Below the pieces are notes generated by a model, which worked only from the letters and a program-made list of their open reading frames with translations, ran no database searches and was not told the DNA's origin. A program made the translations under genes and the position numbers. 57,784 nt of DNA, taken from an uncultured Clostridia bacterium. Its GTDB lineage: Bacteria > Bacillota > Clostridia > Lachnospirales > Lachnospiraceae. Below, piece after piece: positions 50,291 to 57,784 of this stretch (position 1 is its first letter; each line of letters begins with the position of its first letter). The stretch lies in the NCBI GenBank assembly GCA_947643415.1, contig CANRWA010000022.1, positions 1 to 57,784 on the forward strand, read 5' to 3'.

Positions 50291-51306
50291 CTATTTCGTT
50301 TTCTTCCTTACCTTTGTCCATTTACCGTATGCCATCTGTCTTTTGTTGCCAGAACTGGTATAGGACTTATAGGCACGGATTCTGACATAATATTTCTTCC
50401 GGGCTTTCAGTTTCTTCACAACATACTTTTTCCCCGAAGCGTGGACCTTATATTTCTTCGCTCCCTTGAAACTTTTCTTCGTACTGACCTGAAGCTGGTA
50501 GCCATCCACACCAGATGCCGCTCTCCATGTCACAGTCAGCCTCTTTTTCCCTGCTTTTGCTTTCAAAGACCTGACCTTTGACACCTTTGGGACAGACTTG
50601 GTTACAGAAGCAGGCTCCTGGCTTGGTTTGACCGACGGACTCGGTGATGGATTTACTGCTACATCTTTGCCGCTGCTGCTCACCGTGCCTGCCAAACGGA
50701 TCATTTCCCCATTAAGCGCAGTAAGATCTACATTGCATACCGGACGCACGCCAAAAAGCCAATCGGTACCGATGCCATTTGATTGGACACTCCCCCAGTT
50801 GCCCACATAGGCAACATTAGACATACTATTTCCAGGCGAACGCAGGCACCATGAAGTGTTACCTGCATATTTCTGATTTCGGTCTGCATATAATGTACCC
50901 ATCGCTTTGGCATAAGTACTGCACCCTGCAAATCGAGCCTCATTTCGCCGTTCGCATCCCATTCGCTGTTTGGTCTGGTAAGAAGTTCCTCGTAGAGATT
51001 ATCATCCACAATCAGATCCCCAGCCTTCCGAATAGTGCTGTCAATCTCTGTATAATTTTCACTCTTTTCTGTGTCAACAACCTCTGCCTGCGGGTAACTG
51101 CCAAAGTATACACTGTCCCACATAACTTCCTGGCCAGACGCCATCTTGTCATTTTCTACGATCTTCGGTGCAGACACAACGACTGCCGGATTCTTTAACT
51201 CTCCGCCCTCTTCTGCCAAAGCAGATAACGTAGTTCCTGCCGGAAATATTCCGGCCATAAGGGCGCAAACAAGTATGAGTGCTCAGCGTTTTCTTGCTTT
51301 TTTCAT
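50291..51306 (-). pseudogene. Secreted DUF6273-type protein gene broken by a stop codon and a frameshift
   Basis: AGGAGG precedes the ATG at 51306. The frame reads MKKARKR, then TGA (51283-51285), then ALILVCALMAGIFPAGTTLS in the same frame: a signal peptide interrupted at codon 8. A later one-base shift near 50946 separates NSEWDANGE from ARFAGCSTYAKAMG. If both are repaired the protein has a DUF6273-like domain (WDSVYFGSYPQAEV, NTSWCLRSPGNSMSNVAYVG, FGVRPVCNVDL), a Pro/Ser linker and a FnIII-like module (VRSLKAKAGKKRLTVTWRAA). Two independent lesions argue for true decay. The C-terminal module resembles the one in the downstream gene. Confidence 0.8.
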
Positions 51307-51601
51307 GTTTTTTATTCCTCCTGTTTTCTTAATATTATGAAAAATTATAATGTGGATTAATATTTCCAATTTGATTATAGCACTTCTCCCGCTGCTGTTT
51401 TTCGATTTGGCCTGAACTGCACATATACGGCGCGAACGGTGCAGACGGCAAATGGATGGAAGCCATTCACTCCTTATAATTACCATTCATGTCAGAACAA
51501 AGAACAGAGCTGAAAATTATGCTATTATGGTTTTAATATTAATAATTCATAAGTAGTCAGGCGGTATCTGTTTACCCTCTGGCCAGTAAGGAGGAATGAT
51601 A

Positions 51602-52662
51602 ATGATAACAAAAAAATTAAGTTTCCCATAACAATACTATTATTAGCAGCGCTGCTGCTCTCTAAGCCAGGTATCCCTGTACCGGAAATATCTGGCAAAA
51701 CCTCCGAAATCTCCATACAGAGCAACACGGAGGAAGGAACGCCAGATACACGAACATATCCTACGCTTGATGGGGGGACACATGGGATGTGGTCCCCGGA
51801 CAAAGAACTGACCATCGTCGTGTTTATCGACCCGTACTGCGGTATCGACTACAATCTTGTAAAAACACTCCGTGACATAAATTTTTCCCGGGAGAAGGTG
51901 GATATCTGCTGTATCAATGATACCATCTATGACAAAGAATTCGACAGACAATCCATGGAAAGTTCCCAAAGGCATTGTCCTAATATTACGTTCTGTTTTT
52001 GTGAGGGGGACGATTTAACCCGGGCACAACTCGCCCGCCGTCAGTATGTCAATAAGTGGGAGAAACATTCATACACTCGAACTATGGTGTTTACCGACAA
52101 AAACGGCGTTGTCAAAGATGTTCCGTACGATATGACGAGAGCGGACAAAGACCGGATCATTTCTATGGGTTTCGGAAACCTGATACAGCCGCAGACAGAC
52201 ACCCGCGAGGTAGAATGTGAAGTCACCTATGGGCAGACAAACGCCAGAGAGATGCTCGCCCGTATTAATCAATTCCGGACAGGAAATGATGCATGGGAAT
52301 GGGATTCCTCCACTCAACGTAAAGTCTATCATACCAGCCTGCAACCACTGACTTATGATTATGAACTGGAAAAAGCGGCAATGCAGCGGGCGGCGGAGAT
52401 TGTCGCCTATTATGGACATGAGCGCCCCGATAATTCTTCATACATTTCCGCTTATGATGATAAGTTTTTATCCGCCACCAACACAGGTGGAGAAAATATT
52501 GCCGCCATGTACTCCAATAATGAAAACGATGTTCTGGAGCTGCTGGAGCCACTTGCGGGAAAATGGCATTTTTCATTTTCTCCGACGAGCTTTATACAAA
52601 AAGGCCAAAGTGAAATAGGGAAAAATTGTCCGGCTGCGTATTCCCTAGGCTGCTTGACATAA
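51602..52662 (+). pseudogene. Secreted thioredoxin-like/CAP-domain protein with frameshifted signal peptide
   Basis: AGGAGG precedes the ATG at 51602 (another ATG is six bases upstream). The frame reads MITKK then fails after an A7 run. With one more A it reads MITKKIKFPITILLLAALLL and continues without stop into the frame at 51787. The body has a thioredoxin-like domain (VVFIDPYCGIDYNLVKTLRD, ICCINDTIYDKEF; about residues 65-205) and the first half of a CAP/SCP domain (LEKAAMQRAAEIVAYYGHER, TNTGGENIAAMYSN). The CAP domain lacks its conserved second half and the protein ends within about 40 residues. The gene may be truncated as well as shifted. An unshifted internal start at 51787 would lack an export signal. 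Confidence 0.65.
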
Positions 52663-52682
52663 AAAAGGATTCCCATTAAAAT
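52654..52682 (+). promoter_or_regulatory. Near-consensus sigma-A promoter for the surface protein gene
   Basis: -35 TTGACA (52654-52659), 17-base spacer, -10 TAAAAT (52677-52682). The -35 overlaps the last codons of the CAP gene. The pair GGATTCCC (52669-52676) and GGGAATCC (52720-52727) forms an inverted repeat around the transcription start. Confidence 0.8.
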
Positions 52683-52733
52683 ATATGTATTACGCAATTG
52701 GCACCGTTGTGCCAGAAAAGAGGGAATCCGTCC

Positions 52734-54524
52734 ATGCGAATACATCGAATCCATGCCCTGCTGTTTACTGCCCTGATCGTCCTGTCTGCCAGTCTCATCC
52801 TGCCAGGCAGGACAGTAAAAGCCAAAAATCCGGATGATGCCGCCGGGCTGCCGGATTTTCACGCCCATATCGAATATTCCCATCAGGGTTATGTCGTGAT
52901 AGGCACCTTTACCGATTTTCCAGATGATATCCGTGATATCAGTCCACTATACTCACTGGATGGGAAAACCTGGAAGGTCTGCGGTAATAACTGGGATCTT
53001 CACTGGCTGGGTGACAAAGAAGCACTGATAAAACTTCAGAACCAGACCTGCCTTTACTCAAGCAATGAACCGTTGAAAAGCTATCTGGAAGGGGAATCCG
53101 ACCATTTCTTTCTGAAATTGCGTCTCACCATGAAAAATGGGCTTCACAGCGAAACCAGGACAGCCACGATCGAACGCGGTACGCCGCAGCCGCTGCCAGA
53201 AGATCTAAATGCCATTGCCACATTCGCCCCCTCTTTGTCTGTCTTCCAGCGGAAACCTTTTCTCTGTTATGGAAAATACCAGATCACGGTACGGGCAGAC
53301 AGCACATCTGACGAAATCTCCGCCCTTCTGCCAGATACTCTCCCGGTAGAAGTTCAGCTTCAGAAGGGGATCAATCATGTCACAGAAGGGATCATCGATT
53401 GCCCCGTCCGATGGAAAACCCTGACACTGCCCCATCTTACAGCCGGGGAAAGTATCACCATCCTGGATGCGGCAGAAGAGATCATCACCCCCGCCGATAC
53501 CATGCTGCATACACCGCTTGGCATATACCAGTTGAAAGAACCCCTGCGCATCCACCAGTACGGATTGACGGATGAAGTCAGACTGGTCGTGAACGTCGTA
53601 GCAGAAGATGCAAAACCAACTGGCGTCCTGACCGCAGAAAATACCGGTCTGGAACTGGCATTTGACCAAAAAGCCTCTGGCGCTACAGCCATCCATGCCT
53701 ATTCATGGTCAGAAGGCGACAGCAAATGGACAGAGATTCACGGATGCCCCCTGCTGGAAGCGGTCAATGCCCAGCCATCCACCAAAAACAGCGGCTATAC
53801 ACTTATACTGCGCAATGACCAGGAACCATATTGTTCCTATCTGGCTGCAAAAACTGCCGGTCATACACCAATGCCTTTCCTGATCGCCCTGAAAATTGAA
53901 GGAGGCGTTTACGATGGCAGGGAACTAATCCTTTCATGGCCAGATACCTATGAGCTCCCTCTCCAGCTGCCAGCACTAAGCGGCTCTGGCGGAAATGAAT
54001 GCAATGCCGGATCTGGCAGCACAGGCAGCAGCACCAGCGGAGGACAACGGCCGTCACTGTCCCATGATCCGGCACAGATAGAAACCCTTCCAGACAGAAC
54101 GGACCATTCCGGCACAGACCAGTCAGCCCACGCCACACAGCCTCCCCGTATGGCAGAAGATATCGTAAAATCAAAAGCAAAAGAAAGGGAAAAAACGGAT
54201 GACCCAGACAAAAATGACAATATAGAAGAAAAGACAAAAACTGCCACCCAGGAGACAGTCACGATGAAAAAAAATCCTCCTGCCAAAAGCAGAACTTATG
54301 CCAGCCAAAAACCGCAAGTCAAAGAAAAATCTGCCGCAAAAAGTATCTCTGGCACAAAGGAAGAAAAACCCGACCACAAAACAGACTCCGTAGAAGAAAA
54401 ACCAGACCGCAAAACAGGCACCGGGGAACATAACCCCCTCCCCCTGATACCAATTGCCCTGACTGCCGGTACCGGCATCTGTATTGTCCGCATCCGGCTC
54501 AGAAAACATGCAGATGCAAACTGA
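52734..54524 (+). CDS. Large surface-exposed protein with C-terminal membrane anchor
   Basis: 596 residues from MRIHRIHALLFTALIVLSAS with a GAGGG site. A signal peptide ends near VKAKNPDD. About residues 45-430 are strand-rich domains (GYVVIGTFTDFPDDI, GKYQITVRADSTSDEI) without a family I can name. Residues 440-570 are a low-complexity, highly charged linker with repeated KPDHKTDSVEEKPDRKTG and Gly/Ser-rich stretches, typical of a wall-spanning stalk. The end NPLPLIPIALTAGTGICIVR and basic tail form a membrane anchor; no LPXTG motif is visible. It is convergent with the histidine kinase gene. Its function is unknown; adhesion is a guess. Confidence 0.72.
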   Translation: MRIHRIHALLFTALIVLSASLILPGRTVKAKNPDDAAGLPDFHAHIEYSHQGYVVIGTFTDFPDDIRDISPLYSLDGKTWKVCGNNWDLHWLGDKEALIKLQNQTCLYSSNEPLKSYLEGESDHFFLKLRLTMKNGLHSETRTATIERGTPQPLPEDLNAIATFAPSLSVFQRKPFLCYGKYQITVRADSTSDEISALLPDTLPVEVQLQKGINHVTEGIIDCPVRWKTLTLPHLTAGESITILDAAEEIITPADTMLHTPLGIYQLKEPLRIHQYGLTDEVRLVVNVVAEDAKPTGVLTAENTGLELAFDQKASGATAIHAYSWSEGDSKWTEIHGCPLLEAVNAQPSTKNSGYTLILRNDQEPYCSYLAAKTAGHTPMPFLIALKIEGGVYDGRELILSWPDTYELPLQLPALSGSGGNECNAGSGSTGSSTSGGQRPSLSHDPAQIETLPDRTDHSGTDQSAHATQPPRMAEDIVKSKAKEREKTDDPDKNDNIEEKTKTATQETVTMKKNPPAKSRTYASQKPQVKEKSAAKSISGTKEEKPDHKTDSVEEKPDRKTGTGEHNPLPLIPIALTAGTGICIVRIRLRKHADAN

Positions 54525-54533
54525 TTTTTTGTG

Positions 54534-56444
54534 TCAGCCGGACGGAAACTCCATGATAAATTTCGTCCCCTCTCCCACAGCAGACCAGACATCAATGGTG
54601 CCTCCCATCTCGCGCACAATATTATTTACGATATACAACCCCAGTCCTGTTCCAGTGTCCCTGTTCTTCTCCCCCACATAAAACCGCTGAAAAATATTAG
54701 GAAGCTCCTTTTCAGGGATACCGCAGCCCGTATCTTCGACTGTCACACAGATTTTGTCTTGCTGTACCCGGGCAGATACGGTAATACTCCCATTGTGCGG
54801 TGTTGCCCGGAGTGCATTGTAGAAAAGATTTTCAAAAAGGATATCCAGCTTTTCCGGCTGTGCCATCAGAAAGGCATCCTGTTCCGGCGGATCCACAGAA
54901 AAGTACACTGACTGAACCTCCGCCTCTCCCTGGCAGACCGCATATAGTTCAGAAAGCACATCCTGTATCGATACCCGGACACATTCCCCCTCAATCTTAT
55001 CAATGTCATGAATAACAGACAATCCCTGAAGGCGGCGTGCCATCTCGCTCTGTCTTTCCTCTGCCCGGTCCAGATAGTCCCTCAGTTCTCCATCCACCCC
55101 CACACTGCTCCTGCGGATCGCCTGAATATATGACTGTGTGGCAAATACCGGCGCTTTCAGGTCATGCGCCATATCAGAAAAAAATGCCTTACGTTCCTCC
55201 AACAGCTGCGTGACCTCAACCGTACGCTTTTTTACCTGTTCTTCCAGATGATTGGTAAGTCTGTCATTTTCACACAGGATGCGGTGGCTGCGCGACACCA
55301 TCATGGCGCCAAACAAAAGTACCAGAAAGAACCCGCACCATTCAAACTGCCAAAAAAACCGGATCGGCTCAAAGAGATTGGAGAAAAACAGATTCGTGGC
55401 CAGTCCTGCCCCAAACACAGTACAGCCTGCCAGTGTATATCGGGTTTCTATCCTCTGTCCCGCCGTTTTCCCCGAGGCAAAAAACACCGTTGCACAAAAA
55501 GTAAACATATAATACAGATCTGTCAGTCTGCCATGGACAAAAACTACCCATGGCCAGGCAGGGATAAACAAACTCAGCAACAACATCGCTGCAGACTGCA
55601 CCAGTAAATACACCCTGATACGCTGCCATGCTTTTCCCCGTATGCCGCCCGAAGCCAGCACGGTGAGCCGTACCACACAAAAACACATACCATACAATGC
55701 CAGACTCTGCACCAGAAACCAGTATTGTATCACGGACAGTGAAAAAAGATAGACAAAATACCGGAACATATACAGAACATAACAGCAACACAGCAGTGCA
55801 AACCAACGGCTGAGCGGACCTCCTGTCCGCCAGAGAAAGAACGTAAATGCTGCCAGTACCAGAGGAAGCAGAACTGCCATGGTATAAGCCGTTCCCTGTA
55901 CACGGTCCATCTGCCGGAGCATCCTCTCTGTGCCAAGGGCAGGTGGATAATACATCCCGCTGTAATACCCTGATTTTGATGATGTCTCTACCGTCAGGTC
56001 ATGATCACCTGCTGTCAGCAAAAATGTGATCCGCCCACTGCCCATCCCCTGGGCCAGTGGTGCCCCATCCAGAGAAATCACATATTGGGAGGACAACTGT
56101 GGGAAATCCACAGACACAATCTGTGACGAACCATCATAGCGCAGAGTGAGCCGGTAACACGCCCTCCCATGGGGAGAGGCTGACAGATTTCCCCGCTGCA
56201 GACTGGAATATTCACCAATATAGGTGGGCAGGTCGGTCACACTCCCATCGGTAAGCAGCCAGCCATCAATCAGAAAGACAGGATCCCTGCGCCCAAGATG
56301 CTCTTCATGGAGGGTAATGACACCGGAATCCCCAAAGGGCGGCGGATTCTGATATTTATTATCCCAGTAATACAAAAATGTATAAAACAGCACCATCACG
56401 ATCAAAACAACCATCGGCAGCGACCATACTCTAGCTTTTTTCAT
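54534..56444 (-). CDS. Membrane sensor histidine kinase with 7TM region
   Basis: 636 residues. One span near the N-terminus, an outside domain of about 150 residues (about 35-185, 7TMR-DISM extracellular type), then seven spans (about 190-390), then a coiled coil (SHRILCENDRLTNHLEEQVK). The kinase core has the H box FFSDMAHDLKAPV (about 420), N box LFENLFYNALRATP, G1 VEDTGCGIPEKELP, F box IFQRFYVGE and G2 TGTGLGLYIVNNIV. It should autophosphorylate on the H-box histidine. It is transcribed after the response regulator gene, 22 bases away. Ligand unknown. Confidence 0.93.
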   Translation of the reverse strand: MKKARVWSLPMVVLIVMVLFYTFLYYWDNKYQNPPPFGDSGVITLHEEHLGRRDPVFLIDGWLLTDGSVTDLPTYIGEYSSLQRGNLSASPHGRACYRLTLRYDGSSQIVSVDFPQLSSQYVISLDGAPLAQGMGSGRITFLLTAGDHDLTVETSSKSGYYSGMYYPPALGTERMLRQMDRVQGTAYTMAVLLPLVLAAFTFFLWRTGGPLSRWFALLCCCYVLYMFRYFVYLFSLSVIQYWFLVQSLALYGMCFCVVRLTVLASGGIRGKAWQRIRVYLLVQSAAMLLLSLFIPAWPWVVFVHGRLTDLYYMFTFCATVFFASGKTAGQRIETRYTLAGCTVFGAGLATNLFFSNLFEPIRFFWQFEWCGFFLVLLFGAMMVSRSHRILCENDRLTNHLEEQVKKRTVEVTQLLEERKAFFSDMAHDLKAPVFATQSYIQAIRRSSVGVDGELRDYLDRAEERQSEMARRLQGLSVIHDIDKIEGECVRVSIQDVLSELYAVCQGEAEVQSVYFSVDPPEQDAFLMAQPEKLDILFENLFYNALRATPHNGSITVSARVQQDKICVTVEDTGCGIPEKELPNIFQRFYVGEKNRDTGTGLGLYIVNNIVREMGGTIDVWSAVGEGTKFIMEFPSG

Positions 56445-56466
56445 GACATCTCTCCCATATCTTTAC

Positions 56467-57531
56467 TCAACTGCTGCCGGAATCCCTTTTATGATATGGA
56501 CAGTCTGACAGTACAAACCGATAGCCCTGCCCCCAGACCGTCTCAATAAAAGAACTCCCCCCTGCCTTTTCCAGCTTCCGGCGCAGCCGGGACATATGCT
56601 TCTGCACCGTCTGCCCACCATCCCCGGTCCGATTCCCCCACACCATGGCGAAGATCTCCTCCGGTGAATAAATGCGCCCCTCATGCTGTGCAAGACACCA
56701 CAGAATATCAAACTCTGCCGATGTAAGAACCAGCTCTTCCCTGCCTACCTGCACCCTGCGTTCCACCAGATCCAGAAGGAGCGAGCCAAAATGAAGCTGG
56801 GTACGGCCAGATACCGCCAGCCGGATCCGGGTCTCCACCTTCCTCCAGAAGAGTTCAGCAGGCGTATCCTTTGTAATATAATCAATACCGCCTGCAGCAA
56901 ATCCTTCTATCTGCCTGTCTGTCTCAGTCAGACAGCTTAAAAATATAACAGGAACGGACAACCGTTCACGAAACCGCTCACAGATAGCAAATCCATCCTC
57001 TCCTGGCATCATTACATCCATCAGCACGCAGTCAAATATCTCCTGCTCTGCCAGCCGCAGGGCATCCTCCCCCCTCTCCGCCTGCCAGACGATACAGCCA
57101 TTATGCCGCAGGACATCAGCCCAGAACATGCGGTCAGCAATTTCATCATCCACAAGAAGGATCCTCCATGGTCCTGCCTGCCGTCCAAAATATTTGTATG
57201 CATCCCGAACCTGATTCCGTCTCTGTCTGGACAGCGGAATATTCTGTCCATTTTTCATCACTACAAAATCTGTATTGACCGCCTGTATATGGTTCATATT
57301 AACAAGATAAGAACGATGCGTCTTAATATACTCTGGTCTGCCTGATAACTCTGCCTCAAAAACTGCCAATGCAGCATTCACCTCATGGATCACACCGCCC
57401 ACCAGATGAAAAAATACTGTTTTATTGATCACTTCTACATATTCAAGTTTATCAAAAGACAACCGGACTACACCCTGGCGGCTCTTCAGCACCAGTCCCT
57501 GTCCATCCATCTCGCAAGTATCAGTCCGCAT
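56467..57531 (-). CDS. LytTR-receiver-winged helix fusion response regulator
   Basis: The start MRTDTCEMDGQGLVL at 57531 follows GGGAGG at seven bases; the longer frame is rejected. 354 residues in three blocks. Residues 10-115 are a LytTR DNA-binding domain (LEYVEVINKTVFFHLVGG, YIKTHRSYLVNMNHIQAV). Residues 120-235 are a receiver (RILLVDDEIADRMFW, phospho-acceptor in CVLMDVMMPGEDG, YITKD). Residues 245-345 are an OmpR-type winged helix (LTSAEFDILWCLAQHEGRIY, QTVQKHMSRLRRKLE, ETVWGQGYRFV). Two DNA-binding domains around one receiver are unusual. It partners the kinase at 54534-56444. Confidence 0.88.
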   Translation of the reverse strand: MRTDTCEMDGQGLVLKSRQGVVRLSFDKLEYVEVINKTVFFHLVGGVIHEVNAALAVFEAELSGRPEYIKTHRSYLVNMNHIQAVNTDFVVMKNGQNIPLSRQRRNQVRDAYKYFGRQAGPWRILLVDDEIADRMFWADVLRHNGCIVWQAERGEDALRLAEQEIFDCVLMDVMMPGEDGFAICERFRERLSVPVIFLSCLTETDRQIEGFAAGGIDYITKDTPAELFWRKVETRIRLAVSGRTQLHFGSLLLDLVERRVQVGREELVLTSAEFDILWCLAQHEGRIYSPEEIFAMVWGNRTGDGGQTVQKHMSRLRRKLEKAGGSSFIETVWGQGYRFVLSDCPYHKRDSGSS

Positions 57532-57690
57532 ACTACTGCCTCCCTCAAAAAACATTATATAGGCATTTGCAAAACGCCATAAGCCACATAAAAACGGCAT
57601 ATTTTTTGATAAAATTTTTAACAATAAACCTCCATTTAGAACGCTGGCTTTTCGGGATAATCCGGTTTGGTACAAAGTTTTTGTAATGTA

Positions 57691-57719
57691 ATTATACAAT
57701 TTTTTTATTATGAAGTAAA
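57691..57719 (-). promoter_or_regulatory. Sigma-A-type promoter for the two-component operon
   Basis: The minus strand has -35 TTTACT (57714-57719), 17 bases, and -10 TATAAT (57691-57696). It leaves a 5' leader of about 150 bases before the regulator start at 57531. Confidence 0.75.
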
Positions 57720-57784
57720 GACTTTATTCCTAGTGTACTGACACATTTATATTTAGCAAAAACACTTACATAGTGGCGGCTGTA

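Noticed and set aside
51283..51285. TGA in the disrupted signal peptide as selenocysteine
   Set aside because: A selenocysteine inside a signal peptide is not plausible, and the gene has a second frameshift further on.
1..57784. rRNA, tRNA, intact transposase, prophage or integrase genes
   Set aside because: None was seen on either strand. The only signs of mobility are the remnants at 45646-46200.

Overview
The window looks like chromosome of a low-to-medium G+C anaerobic Firmicute, most likely a gut Lachnospiraceae (Clostridia). The basis is strong GGAGG ribosome binding sites, Gram-positive signal peptides, Big_2 and leucine-rich surface proteins, X-X-X-Leu-X-X-Gly/MMPL pairs, a DUF6472-type Cys-rich protein and a lone Hsp70 with a J-like partner. 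Most genes lie on the minus strand. I see no rRNA, tRNA, CRISPR array or intact insertion sequence.

Region 1 (1-12988, all minus) is the most unusual part. It starts with its own ECF sigma factor (12455-12988). It continues with a stand-alone I9-propeptide-like secreted protein, a leucine-rich lipoprotein, a PaaK-type adenylate-forming ligase, two paralogous exported proteins, an acyl carrier protein, an ANL-family ligase and a BtrH-like acyltransferase. After these come a 49-residue peptide, a secreted papain-like cysteine protease, a membrane-anchored Big_2 protein, a large frameshifted membrane protein and a partial gene encoding KKNN repeats. Two nearly identical ECF-type promoters (TGTCCCA-N16-CGTTAT) each sit exactly 36 nt before a start codon, one at 12293-12321 and one at 4297-4325. 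My reading is a sigma-controlled carrier-protein/acyl-transfer cluster coupled to secreted proteases and surface proteins. I do not recognise it as a described system.

Region 2 (13032-30612) is ordinary cell-envelope and metabolic content with some regulation of interest. It holds a DUF6472-like protein, an anchored unknown protein, a PAP2 phosphatase, a GHL10 hydrolase, cysteine synthase and a PH-domain protein. It also holds a nitrilase-family amidase, a heterodimeric ABC exporter, and an MMPL transporter/YhgE-like/TetR operon with two visible operators. After that come a His-rich secreted protein with an ECF sigma and RsgI-like anti-sigma, and a rubredoxin-GltB fusion on the plus strand.

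Region 3 (30709-44629) contains an Hsp70-like chaperone with a giant J-like/DUF1963 partner. A divergent subtilase without signal or propeptide follows. Then comes a glycogen phosphorylase-MoxR-DUF58-transglutaminase operon.

Region 4 (44800-57784) is accessory in character. It has an AT-rich CPBP protease, a scrambled stretch of gene remnants, an Ogt methyltransferase, a DUF6033-like protein, secreted proteins with SH3/FnIII-like modules and two disrupted genes (a DUF6273-type gene with a nonsense codon plus a frameshift, and a thioredoxin/CAP gene with a frameshifted signal peptide). The window ends with a large surface protein and a two-component system whose regulator is an unusual LytTR-receiver-winged helix fusion. 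Several disruptions restore by one base, two of them at seven-base homopolymers, so sequencing error or phase variation must be separated from true decay.
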